From the NCBI GenBank assembly GCA_012184525.1, contig WOFQ01000102.1, positions 1 to 51,095 of the forward strand: DNA of 51,095 bases, given 5' to 3'. A program made the translations under genes and the position numbers. Below the pieces are notes generated by a model. That model was not told the origin of the DNA and made no database searches. It was given only the letters and a program-made list of their open reading frames with translations. Shown one piece after another: positions 33,248 to 43,725 of this stretch. The stretch is from Xenoacremonium recifei (Eukaryota; Ascomycota; Sordariomycetes; Hypocreales; Nectriaceae). Each line of letters begins with the position of its first letter. Position 1 is the first letter of the stretch.

Positions 33248-33664
33248 ATGTTACCTGCCGGATGTATTCGTTTCCTTACCATAGCACAGGTATTGAGGAT
33301 ATACGAGACAAACATCGTTCGATCTCGACCGACCCAGCCGACTTATCTCGAATCCGCAGTCTACTCAGCACAGCAGCACCACAACTATGGCCAGGACGAC
33401 CATTTTGAATTGGCGGGGCTTCTCGATGAGAAGATAGTTCTCAACCACGCCTACCAGGATGGGAACAAAAGAGCCGCTCTGCTGGCTACGGTTATGTTCT
33501 TGAGGATGAACGGATACCAACTTCAAAAAAAGTTCATTTATAGCGACGAGCTGGACGGACAATTGCAGAACGCTCAGGTTGCTGCTGCAACGAAACAATG
33601 GCATGCCGAGCAATTGGCCTCGTTCTTCAGGAGCGTCACAAGCCCGGCTTCTGGTATGAAGTGA
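33248..33664 (+). CDS. Fic/Doc-family protein (Doc type)
   Basis: Single exon, 138 aa, close to the size of bacterial Doc proteins. The Fic core is clear: FLTIAQVLRIYETNI at the N-terminus, then the active-site motif HAYQDGNKR at 67-75, followed by ALLATVMFLRMNGYQL. Lys74 in place of the Gly seen in AMPylating Fic proteins is the Doc signature. Bacterial Doc phosphorylates EF-Tu and is neutralised by Phd. No Phd-like partner is visible here. The start at 33248 fits the family N-terminus; the frame is open further upstream but that part does not look like protein. No intron and a bacterial relationship suggest ancient transfer. The target in a fungus is unknown. Confidence 0.85.
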   Translation: MLPAGCIRFLTIAQVLRIYETNIVRSRPTQPTYLESAVYSAQQHHNYGQDDHFELAGLLDEKIVLNHAYQDGNKRAALLATVMFLRMNGYQLQKKFIYSDELDGQLQNAQVAAATKQWHAEQLASFFRSVTSPASGMK

Positions 33665-33844
33665 AAATCTGATAGGAAACAAGAAGCTAGGAAGAGACGA
33701 AGAAATCGAGGGGGAGAGATTTTTTGTTACATCATGCTTGAACAATTGAGGAGAAACCTCCCGACTCAATTTAACATCGCTATTTAGTACACACATCTTC
33801 TGCTGAAAAAATTCACTGAGAGATCCCACTTTGTCACGCAACAG

Positions 33845-34461
33845 CTAGCTGTCTTTCAATCTCTCCAATGCCCCCTTGATCTCTTTGGCGGTTTCTCTTG
33901 ACATTCGTTCAAAGTTGTCTGTTTAAATATAAGATCAATAAGAGAAAGGTAATTCAGTCTGGTCTTGTATTACTGACCATCAGGTGATCCATCAAGTGTA
34001 ATAGCATGCCAATTGCCGGAAAGCCACAGCGTGGCAGGACTAAAACCTCTCGTTGACTGACCGAGATTTTGAGGGATTTTGATATGCGGAAGAGAGACGG
34101 ATTCTAAAACAAATAAATATAGGTAAAATCTAGAAAGGTCAGGTATATGTCTACTGTAGGTAAAGCCATAAGATTCGTGGTTGAACTGGAGGGGAAGCGA
34201 TTCATTATTGTCTGTCACGCTCCACTCAAGCTGGCGTGCTATCGTAGATCTGATGGCATTCCCGACTTCAGGCTCAATGTAGACATAGCTCTCACTTTCT
34301 TCGCCGACCATAATTCTGGTTTCACAGGTAATAGGTGCACCCTTTGGATCGACTGTGGTGAACTTGGCGATTGCGCTGTGGTACAGGCGAAACCATGGGC
34401 GTAGTCTTACCTTGCCCGCGCTAAGACAGAGTGAATTGGGGGTTTTGTATCGAAGGAACAT
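33845..34461 (-). CDS. Hypothetical protein, two exons, possibly 5'-incomplete
   Basis: Exon 34461-33978 and exon 33918-33845 (intron GTCAGT...CAG, 59 nt) give 185 aa ending in a basic helix (ERMSRETAKEIKGALERLKDS). The frame upstream of ATG 34461 stays open to a CAG acceptor at about 34502 and reads like protein (NIEFIELSRLKA), so a further 5' exon is likely; I could not find it. There is no signal peptide or membrane segment. No family recognised. It lies between the Doc-like gene and the alpha/beta hydrolase, convergent with the first and divergent from the second. Confidence 0.55.
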
Positions 34462-34920
34462 CGCTTTCAACCTTGAGAGCTCGATGAATTCAATATTCAA
34501 TCTGATGACGAAGGCTTGAATGGTGAGCTAATCTCCTCCACCTAGTATTTTGTGCATTTGCACTTGATGGAGTGAGTCATGCTCTCCGGAAAGTTTTCGT
34601 CGACACAACAATGCTGACAGCAATTGCTAGAGCTAACACGCTCGTGACCAGACATGAAATAGAAGGCTCTGTGGCGCAGCACGCCCGGGGATTTGGGAAA
34701 TTTAATTACACGAGTTATGTAAAACAACCAGACCTTATGAGGGGCTCTTCGGGTAATCATTTGGAGCGTGTAAGGCTGCCAGGCAGCAAAATATACAACG
34801 CCAAGATCAAACGGCGGGAGAACCAATTTCCTCTGGCTCACAGGGTGAACCCCCGCGAGTGTCTATTGGAGCTTTTTCAAACATTTTATAGAGTCGATTG
34901 GACTTGGCTCAACTCATATC
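34462..34920. other. Divergent promoter region, hypothetical gene / hydrolase
   Basis: May contain the missing first exon of the minus-strand hypothetical gene. A TATA-like TTTTATAGA sits about 35 bp before the hydrolase ATG, rather close for a TATA box. Nothing else recognised. Confidence 0.4.
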
Positions 34921-35880
34921 ATGGCAATCAACCCGCAGAGGCTTCTCACCTTTCAATTGCCCATCACCAACCGTTTCATAGCCTGGGCCGAGTTTGGGTC
35001 ACCAACGGGACGTCCGCTCATCTTCCTACACGGCACTCCATCATGCCGCCTCGAGTCCGCCGAGTTTCATCAGCGGCTGGCTGACAAGAATATTCGGCTC
35101 ATCGCCCCGGACCGGCCTGGCTATGGTCGTTCAGAGTTCCAACCTGGCAGGACTGTGGGAGGCTATGCTGACGACATCAGAAGCCTAGCAAAGCATCTAA
35201 ACCTTTCGAAGTACGCTGTCATGGGAGGCAGCGGCGGCGGTCCATATGCCTTGGCTTGCGCTCGATTTATTAGTCCTACCGAAGGTCTTCGAGCCGCGTC
35301 GGTATTCGCAGGCATGGGTCCATGGGAGTGCGGTCTCAAGGATGTCAACTGGAACACGAAGCTGACCATCTACCTCACTAAGTGGGCTCCAGCCCTGCTC
35401 AAGTGGTTATCACATTATTCCCTGCCAGCCCCCAGGAATCCACCTACCGCACCTCTCAAAGACCTCCAACCTGATCCTGAGGCCGAGGCCGGAGTATTGA
35501 AGAAGTTAGACGCATATATAAAGACACTGAAGCCCCGTGATCAGGAGGCATGGGGGAAGCCAGAGACGCGGGAGGCTCTCGCGGCGACGATGGTGGAGGC
35601 AGTTATTCAAGGCCTCGATGGGTACATGTACGAAGCGTCATTATTCGTCAAGGACTGGGGTTTTCGGCTTGAGGACATTACGTATGCATCAGAAACAGGG
35701 CGTCCATTGCTTCTTTGGTATGCAGTCGACGACAAAAACACGACGATCCATATGGGAAGATACATCGCTGAAAGGGTCCAGGGAGCTGTACTTAAAGAGA
35801 TTGAGGGAGAGAGTCATTATTCGGTTGGAGACCACTTCCTGGAATATATTGAGGAGTTACTGGATGCGTCAGAGATGTAA
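34921..35880 (+). CDS. Alpha/beta hydrolase
   Basis: Single exon, 319 aa. The fold is clear: oxyanion motif FLHGTPSCRLES (HG at 37-38), RLIAPDRPGYGRSE, nucleophile elbow GGSGGGP with S104, an acid in WYAVDDKN (D270 or D271) and the catalytic His in GESHYSV (H299). The segment between about 140 and 250 forms the lid. No signal peptide, so probably cytosolic. Substrate unknown; this class includes esterases, epoxide hydrolases and C-C hydrolases, and no epoxide-hydrolase Asp nucleophile is present. A minisatellite lies just downstream. Confidence 0.88.
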   Translation: MAINPQRLLTFQLPITNRFIAWAEFGSPTGRPLIFLHGTPSCRLESAEFHQRLADKNIRLIAPDRPGYGRSEFQPGRTVGGYADDIRSLAKHLNLSKYAVMGGSGGGPYALACARFISPTEGLRAASVFAGMGPWECGLKDVNWNTKLTIYLTKWAPALLKWLSHYSLPAPRNPPTAPLKDLQPDPEAEAGVLKKLDAYIKTLKPRDQEAWGKPETREALAATMVEAVIQGLDGYMYEASLFVKDWGFRLEDITYASETGRPLLLWYAVDDKNTTIHMGRYIAERVQGAVLKEIEGESHYSVGDHFLEYIEELLDASEM

Positions 35881-35910
35881 GGGGTTACTAGTCTGTATAA
35901 TAGCACGATG

Positions 35911-36022
35911 AGGTACATTAGGATGAGATACATTAGGATGATACATTAGGATGATACATTAGGATGATACATTAGGATGATACATTAGGATGAGATACAT
36001 TAGGATAAGGCATATTAGGATG
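35911..36022. repeat. Minisatellite, about 13-bp unit, seven to eight copies
   Basis: Tandem units of ATACATTAGGATG. Four central copies are exact; outer copies carry a GA insertion and the last is degenerate (CATATTAGGATG). It starts about 30 bp after the hydrolase stop, in the 3' flank shared with the convergent dehydrogenase gene. Confidence 0.95.
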
Positions 36023-36270
36023 CGATATGGGTTACAGTCACTCTGCTTAATTAAGAGACTCATATAAATAACGAATTGTCCACAAACAAGCATTTCTTAA
36101 ATATCGTGTATCGTTACTAGTAGCGTTGCAAAATATTTTTCTCTATGGCGTTTCTTCATGATCCCCTTCTGCTTCTCCTCAAGGCGATACGACGGTGTGA
36201 ATAAGTACCCTTGAGCAAGTACCTGCATTGCCGGGCCTTTAGTCTATAGTTTGCCTACTTCCTTATACCA

Positions 36271-37623
36271 TTAGGCGCACCACCACTGGACCACAGTCTC
36301 GTCCAGCTGCCCTAGAACCTCGAAATCAAGCCCTTCTTGGCGGAAGGAAATGATGATCATGTCAAAGCTTTGGTGCAAAGTCTTTGCGTTCCACCCAGCC
36401 TCATCAAATCGAGGAATCTGTGGCACAGCTGTTTGAGAGACAAGCGGATCTGTCCAGGCGACATCGATCTTGTTCGTCAACACAAGACTCTTTGCAAGCT
36501 CGAGGCCCGGGGAGTTTGTGAGATGAGACTGCCCACGTTTAAAACCGATGCCGACAACGAGTACCCGGGGTCGGCAATGAGCGATAGGGATCGCGCATAG
36601 GGTGTCAATAGTACGTTGAGCAATGGCAATTGGACGCGTGCTCATCTTTTCGGACGCTGCCTGAAGAAGAGGGAAGCTGTTGTTCGACAGTAGATACCAT
36701 GGATTGACAGGAATACAGTGACCCCCCACACCCAGTCCAGGAGAGAAAGGCAGGTAGCCAAATGGCTTTGTGGATGCAGCACGACAGACCTCGAAAGGAT
36801 CAATGCCGTGCCCGAGGCAAGCGTCTGCCATCTCGTTGGCGTATGCAATACAGACCATACGTTGGCAGTTCTCATACAGCTTCATCATCTCTGCCACCTC
36901 AGGCTTGGAGACCGGGACAACTTGGTCGAAGCACTGAGAGTATAGACCAATAATCGCATCCAAGGAACCGGGAACGATATCATCCAGGCCAGAGACGACC
37001 TTTGGGATAGCTTGAGCAGGAGGCTCAACACGCCCTGGATCAACCCTCTCCGGCGACATACCAGCGAAGTAGCCCCTTTCTTTGGCGAGAGGACCCAGTA
37101 GCTCTCGTGTCATTCCAACACCGACCGAGCTCTCGACAACGACGACTGAACCCTGTCGAGCGTATCGACTGACAGCAGTCAAGGCGCTTCTAAGGAATGA
37201 CGAGTCGATGGTCTTGTTTGGGAGGAGAAGGGTTGGCACTGAAATGAGGAAATGTGTTGCATTGGCCAAGTCAGCCGTCTTGCAAGTGAATCGTACTCGG
37301 CGCTCAGGGTCTTGCTTAAGGGCAAGTTGCTGGATTCGACTCTCGGAAACATCGTAACCGAGGACATTATACTTCTTCGAGAAGACATCCACGAGGTGCT
37401 CGCCGACATAGCCGACGCCAATTACGGCTACAAGAGTTTCTATGTTCTGGTCGATGATGTCGGAGGTAGGGACACGAAGAAGTTCCTGGTTGTCTAACAC
37501 CTCGGTAGGGGGAGTGGTATCGTAATAGCCATGGTCAGAGAAGCTCCATGGTTTGGTGGTCTCTTCATGGCTGATCAAGGGAAGCCCCTGACTCAGAAGA
37601 CTTTGTGCAAGTATTTCGGCCAT
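36271..37623 (-). CDS. Nucleotide-sugar 6-dehydrogenase (UDP-Glc/UDP-ManNAc dehydrogenase family)
   Basis: Single exon, 450 aa from ATG 37623 (the upstream in-frame TTG at 37644 is rejected). After a 60-residue leader comes the Rossmann motif VIGVGYVGEHL (GVGYVG at 69-74). Then SPERVDPGR (190-198) and the catalytic Cys303 in GVGGHCIPVNPWYLL. The C-terminal domain has VLVVGIGFKRGQSHLTNSPG. The family oxidises the C6 alcohol of a UDP- or GDP-sugar twice with NAD+, giving a uronic acid. The motif around Cys303 is closer to the bacterial WecC/ManNAc branch than to the eukaryotic UDP-Glc enzyme (inference). The exact sugar is unknown. It is divergent from the CE4 deacetylase. Confidence 0.88.
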   Translation of the reverse strand: MAEILAQSLLSQGLPLISHEETTKPWSFSDHGYYDTTPPTEVLDNQELLRVPTSDIIDQNIETLVAVIGVGYVGEHLVDVFSKKYNVLGYDVSESRIQQLALKQDPERRVRFTCKTADLANATHFLISVPTLLLPNKTIDSSFLRSALTAVSRYARQGSVVVVESSVGVGMTRELLGPLAKERGYFAGMSPERVDPGRVEPPAQAIPKVVSGLDDIVPGSLDAIIGLYSQCFDQVVPVSKPEVAEMMKLYENCQRMVCIAYANEMADACLGHGIDPFEVCRAASTKPFGYLPFSPGLGVGGHCIPVNPWYLLSNNSFPLLQAASEKMSTRPIAIAQRTIDTLCAIPIAHCRPRVLVVGIGFKRGQSHLTNSPGLELAKSLVLTNKIDVAWTDPLVSQTAVPQIPRFDEAGWNAKTLHQSFDMIIISFRQEGLDFEVLGQLDETVVQWWCA

Positions 37624-39190
37624 GTGTGAACAAAGAGAGACCAATGTTTGGCAAAGCGAAGACTGATAAAAGTGTGGTGATGCGAAGTGAATCCGAGAGG
37701 GCCTTCAGGTTCAGATATTCATCTCCGCGGGTAGGGCGCCGTGTATACAGACAAGAGAGGCCGCCTCTCTTTTCCGAGATACTTCAAAGCAGTTTTCAAG
37801 GAAGGAGAAGGAACAGCCAATTCTCGGACAGACTCCACATCGGCATCGTTAAGAAGGGGCGTCCAACAAGCAAGAGGACATTCTCTAAGAGCTCAATCTA
37901 CGTCTGTTTCGTCACTTTACGGTGAGAGTTACTACTGTGATTCTGTGTCTCGAACGAACTTACCAGAAGTCCGCCTAAGTCGAGCGAGTATATGGGCCCG
38001 ATAGAATTACAATACCCCTGAGAATTCCGACCCGACCTACTGCAGCCACCTCGTAAGTCGAGAAAAAGGAGACCATTTCGCTAATACTGCTCCGACTCGT
38101 ATTGCCATCTTGACCACCTCCCACCAAAGTCACCGAGACACCAAGAAGGGAGGCACAACAGTAGGCGCGTAGGACTTTTGCTCCTGCATCAGTGACCAAC
38201 TCCTGTGTCAACTTCAAGATACGGTGAGGCTGAACCAAGACGATAACCTCAGTTCAAAATGCCCCTCGAAGTACGACAAAGGCTTTTGGCACGATAACAA
38301 ACCATGACCAATGATATCTAATATCAAGGTGAAGAGTCTGAACAGTGGGCATGAGTGTTGTAGCTTCGGGTACTGTGCTTGGCTGGACATGATACATCTA
38401 TTGCTTTACCGTTCGGCCTCTCCGAAGGGTCACATACGATACCACATGCATCAATACGAAACTAAGCACCCACGGCTCTTCATTGTAGCAATGTGATGCC
38501 TGGATGGCCTCATTGTTTCTTTTCGTTCTCTTCATATGGAGCACACAAAATTGAAGGGACATCGGGAGGCGTTGAACTGGAACCACCGTCCTCCACCCGG
38601 ACTCTAAGGGGGTTACGATAATTGAGGCCTGTCCTACCACATATCTCTTAATGCTTTTGGGAAAGCAGGTGATTGTAGGTTTACCATGTCCATCTCATAC
38701 GCAGTTCTACCGATCTCGGCTTCTAGGGATTTCCGGACCAATCTGTCCTCGAACAGTGACAGTCGGCTGACATGTGCGAAAAGTATAGGAGCGCCACTTT
38801 CCATTACACCTAGATTGACGAGACGTAACATAAACTCATAATCCTACAATGGCTTGCATCAAGCATATCGCATCATTTTATTCTCATGACAGCTATTGCA
38901 ACCCTTGGACGGAGCCGACGCAGCCGACGATTCAGTATCTGTTGGTCGTATTCATCTTTCCTCTTCTCGTGTTCACGGCCTCTCGGCTCTGAAAGAGCTT
39001 AAAATAATACAGGTATTGACTGAGAAACTGATTTGCTTCTTGTCGGGCTCCGCGCGAAGCACCTAATTAGGCCTACGTAAATAGAGGGACAACCCGCCCT
39101 GAGAGTTCACCTACCCATCAACATCGTCATTTGCTTTCCACGAACCCCTACAACTTGAGAGCTAGCAACTTCTGCAAGACTCTAGTCACG
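37624..39190. other. Intergenic, dehydrogenase / deacetylase divergent region
   Basis: 1.57 kb between divergent starts. It holds one doubtful small frame (38634-38831, minus). A TATA-like AAATAGAG lies near 39077, about 110 bp before the deacetylase ATG. Confidence 0.5.
38634..38831 (-). other. Small open frame, 65 codons, unrecognised
   Basis: Begins with a true ATG and reads partly like protein (LFEDRLVRKSLEAEIGRTAY). A GTAAAC near the end could be a donor, making it a first exon or a relic. No domain recognised and no continuation found. Confidence 0.2.
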
Positions 39191-40918
39191 ATGAAGCTCT
39201 TCACAACGACTAGCCTAGCATGGATCTTGCTCAACATTGACAGCTCATTTGCTGGACCAGCAATGGTAGTGTATCAAGAGCTTGCCCCGAGAAGCGGTGC
39301 ATTAGTCAAGCGCGCTGAATGCGGTCCTGGAGTCGGATCGTGCGACCCGGGAGTGTGCTGCTCCGAGGAGGGCTGGTGCGGCATTACAGAAGACTATTGC
39401 GCCGGATCTGAGTGCCAGCTGGACTACAGTGACGCATGTGATACTTTGTAAGAATCACGGACGAGATCTAACATGAAGATGAGATGGCGACGAGCTGACA
39501 GGTAGAGTTTTTTAGTACGAGACCTAAGGGCACCAGCACAGAGAGTGTTCCTCGTCCCAGGATTGGGAATGTTCCGTATGGTGAGCCTCCAAATTCTGTG
39601 CAGTGAAACATGGCATTTTCACGTGCTCTAACTCTGCGATGTGATTGACCACAGGCACCATCATCACGGATTGTACAAGCGAAGGGAAGATGGCGTTGAC
39701 TTTCGACGATGGTCCCGACATCTACACCAACCAGATCCTTGATATCCTGGATGACTATGGTGTCAAAGCAACTTTCTTCGTGTCAGGAAACAACAGGGGT
39801 AAAGGTGAGATCGACGATCCCGCGAATGGGTGGGAGGGTGTCCTTCGACGCATGCACTCAGCTGGACACCACATTTGCAGTCACACGTGGTCTCACCGAA
39901 GCCTGGATGAGGTGAACAGCACGATTCAGCACACCGAGATCATCTACAACGAAATGGCGTTCCGAAACATCTTTGGCTGGTTTCCGACTTACATTCGACC
40001 GCCGTTCTTGGAGTGCAGCGCTTCTACCGGCTGTATCAGTCTATTGAACGAGCTAGGCTATCACATCATCACGGAGAACATTGACACCAAAGACTATGAG
40101 AACGATGCTGCGTCACTGATCCAGATCTCCAAAGACCGGTTCTCCACCGGCGTTTCGACAGATGCACCCGATCACGAGTACATCGTCTTGGCCCATGATG
40201 TACATTACCAGACCGTGATCAACCTAACAGCATATATGATCAATACGACTCGGGACCGAGGCTACGAGCTCGTCACACTGGGCGAGTGCCTCAATGATCC
40301 CGAAGAGAACTGGTACCGCGATGCTCCAGGCGGACCCGAGACCAGGACCCTGCCTTCCTCAGTCACATCTTTGATACGTACTAGTTTTGCGACACCAAGT
40401 GCCACTATTGTGCCGTCTCCTAATCAGCAGTGTGGTGGCAACACGGGATACACTTGTCAAGGTTCCAAGTTCGGCACTTGTTGCTCGTTCTATGGCTACT
40501 GGTCAGTTCAACTTCCTACCTCCCTTAAACGACACCACGTGTCACGATACTGACGGAATGCCTTTTGTCTTCCAGTGGCTCAGGCACTGAGTACTGCGGG
40601 ACTGGATGTGACCCGAACTTTGGGACGTGCAACCCTCAATCTGTGAACATTACAGACACGACCAACGGCTTGTGTGGACCGCAATTCCGAACTAGCTGCT
40701 CCAACTTTGGCTCCAAAACGTGTTGCTCTGCGTATGGTTACTGGTACGTTTCGGTTCCTCGCTGATTACTTCAATCCCTTGGTTGTTTGGGCTATAAATT
40801 GTGACATGTGGGACAAAAACCATGCACTGAGCAGAAGCTGACGAGAGGAAACTACAGTGGCAACAGCGATGAACATTGTGGTACGGGATGCCAGAGCGCC
40901 TATGGGACCTGCAAATGA
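39191..40918 (+). CDS. Secreted CE4 polysaccharide (chitin) deacetylase with three CBM18 modules
   Basis: Five exons (39191-39447, 39516-39580, 39655-40501, 40576-40743, 40858-40918) give 465 aa. Signal peptide about 1-21 (MKLFTTTSLAWILLNIDSSF). A first chitin-binding CBM18 at about 42-83. The NodB domain shows all motifs: TFDDGP (123-128, catalytic D125, metal D126), SHTWSH (metal H184, H188), RPPFLECS, DTKDYE and VLAHDVH. Two more CBM18 modules follow, each ending CGTGC...GTC and split by an intron inside the same YC codon, which suggests duplication of an intron-bearing module. It removes N-acetyl groups from GlcNAc polymers outside the cell. Donors are GTAAGA, GTGAGC, GTCAGT and GTACGT. 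It lies between the sugar dehydrogenase and the GT2 polymerase. Confidence 0.92.
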
Positions 40919-43725
40919 GACAAACCACGGCACCACGGCATCGCAAGCAGTCTGAAGTAGTCCATGTAAGGGGCAAAGTTGTTTATGGCATGGGGAAAAA
41001 CAAATGCTCACCAAAAATCTGGGCTGGAATATTAATAGAGAAGTAAAGCACGGCATGGACGAAGTGTTGGGAAACATGGTGATGATAGTGGCTCAGCATA
41101 ATTCGCTTCGAGAAGATGGCTGTCTACTTGCAAGCCATATTTACGCTAAATTTTATGCTTAATTTCCTGTTTCAAGCTGTAATATCTCCGCAGTTACTTG
41201 CAGTATTCCGGACACTATTGAAAGATACATCGATTTGAGACTCGCGAGGAAAATCTGATCGACTCAAGGCAGTGCCCTTATCGGTGATTGATTGTCATGT
41301 TACGCCCATACGTTCGGCAGACGTAGGTGGTCCGGAGCGGCCGCCGCGAGAAGCAATCATATCGGAGATTATGCCTCTAAAACAAGCAGTGAAACATTTA
41401 TGAATCATAGGGAACCGCCAAGGTTCGATCACGACAAGAAGGAGGACGAACTTCCGATACCCTGTATGTCGATTTAATATCAAGCAAGTGCAGCAAAAAT
41501 CGGCCCCGTTCGGATCCGAGATCTCATCTGACAGAATACGAGGAACGGCGGAATGGAAGAACTCAAAAAATACGGATGGCAGTGAGGCCGGCATGAGTCT
41601 TGCATTCGGCCGATATCTGGGCTCTCCGACACATTTCATGAGATCCGTAGTTGCACGACAGAACACGGGAGGGACGAGAATCATGTCACTATGGCCTCCA
41701 AGTATGAAGTCATAGTCAAAAGTACTGCAAGGAGCACTTTTCTGCAGGTTGTCGTTACCGCCACCTCGGAACTAAATCCGAGATCCAAATAGGACTGAAA
41801 CGCATGCCGGGAGGCTTGTCTCCGGCCCTCGTAATGAATCTCCGTACTACAGCAAATTAGGACGGACGGCTTGTTTTTGATGTCGTGATGCTACTGCAGG
41901 TCCCGAAATCAGTTGTCTTACCATGCTCCCGAGGTCACGACGCCACGAATTCCACGAGTGACAAAGCCGGGAACCATTCCATTCGTTAGGATCAATCGAT
42001 TGGCCTCCAAGAGATGAAGAAGAAGAGGGAGGCTTCGTTGGATGGGCTGTTGCTTGCATGCTGTCACATCTTGGCCACGTAGGTTGTCTTTCAATTTAAT
42101 GCACGATCGCGGATCTTGTAAGTCTTCGGGCCGCAATGCGTCAGGATGGGTTGGATCATGCAAGGGACGAAAAGTGCAGAAAAACAGCACCACCTTGCCG
42201 AATCTGGCTCCGACGCACTTTCTTAGGGACTTTGTGACAACTCGGAGAACCCGATTCTCATGGTCCACCCGCCACAACGGAGTTAGGCAATTATCTTGCA
42301 TAGAAGTCTTTTGCAAAGAGTTGGGACTGTCACTTTCATGTGAGCCACATATTGATGGTAAAGCAGCAGCAGACTATTGCCTGAGCTGAAGGACTCAAAG
42401 CTCTAGTGCCAGTCTATTGGGTTTACCAATAAATGCAGTGGCATATGCTGTGATGTCTTCTACGATTTCTTTAGTATTAGACAGTGCATCAAGATATTGG
42501 CAAAGATTTGTCTCCCTAGCCACAAGCCCCTGCATGCGAATGGTGATACTCAAGAAGTCTAACGTGACTATTCCAAGACTTCTCGTTAAGGATCAAGATG
42601 AGTGGGAAGAAACCCATGCTCCTAGTTTTATTTCGTTCTATAGACACAAGGGACGGTCAAGCAGAGTATCGCCAAGTAAAGCTGCATAAACTACTGTCTA
42701 ATTCATAGATGTTTTCTTAGGATTGTAGGATAGCCAAGCCCATTTACATACTGTACTTGATACTAGGTGGGAGGACTGAACAGGGGAGTTGCGGGCAGTC
42801 ATCTACGGTTCCGGCAATCAAGCCGTGAGCTTTTGGGCCAAATCGGGAAGAGATGTCGTTGCTGCATTTTCCTTGGTCCAACACATCTCACCATCTCGTA
42901 TCAGATATTCCTGGAGTCATTCCGTGGCAACCCCAAGTGATGATCCCTCTGCCCTTTTGTCCCTTGGCACGTGGGTTCCAAGCCGAGTGGCCCGTATTGG
43001 ATAGTCCAGTAGTCGTAGTCTAAGCTTCCGGTGTGGTTTTGATGTCGTGCTATGGGCCTCTCTTACTAGGGTGGATGGTCTGGTAGGCAGACGAGGGCGT
43101 CCAAACGGACCATGGATGGGAGAGTTATCGTCAGAGAGGCACCTATACCCCTACCGAAGAGCGGGATACGAAAGGGAGTTTTTGGTGTTTCCGAACGCTA
43201 GCATCGAGAACGGACGGCCCGAAGTAGCCAAGAACTAATGAAAAGGCAGTTTGTTTCGAGCCATTACTGTTTGGACGATAACTCGGAATACTCCTATAGC
43301 TTCACACTTTCCCCAAACTTCCTGTCCCAGCTTGCGCTACATCTCAGATTTGTGGTCGGGTTCCTCCGCTGCAAGTTTGAACGTCTTTCCATTTATTGAT
43401 TCATTTACATTCGTTGATTGTTGCATCCCTCGCTCCAAGTACTGCCTACTGTCGTTGAAATTCTATGGGGCGTATTCTTTTATCCCTCGGGACCTCCTTA
43501 CTGTTCCCTTCTATACTCCTTTCGGAGTCGTGAGGATTTTCTATGCCGCAATCTAACTCTCTATTTCAAATTCCTCTCAACTAAAGAACAACTATTGTTA
43601 ATTTTGCCGTTACTGTTGTTAGTTCACGGGTTTCTGTCTCTCTCGTTGCTCTTGGGCCACTGGACGACCTGTAAGTTCCTGCGTCAGAACATTAAAGACC
43701 CATATTCTAATACACTTCTGACAGC
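40919..43725. other. Long intergenic region, no supported gene
   Basis: 2.8 kb between the deacetylase and the GT2 gene. Open frames at 41295-41684 and 41918-42316 (minus) have no recognised domain. The last about 500 bp are CT-rich, as in a leader. A GTAAGT at 43671 and CAG at 43722-43724, with CTAAT between, suggest a 5'UTR intron just before the GT2 start. Confidence 0.45.

Noticed and set aside
34665..34700. TGGCGCAG box-A-like sequence suggesting a tRNA
   Set aside because: No anticodon arm or T-arm follows; only the short box matches.
41918..42316. Minus-strand open frame of 132 codons in the large intergenic region
   Set aside because: Reads partly like protein but has no domain, no continuation and no clear start context.
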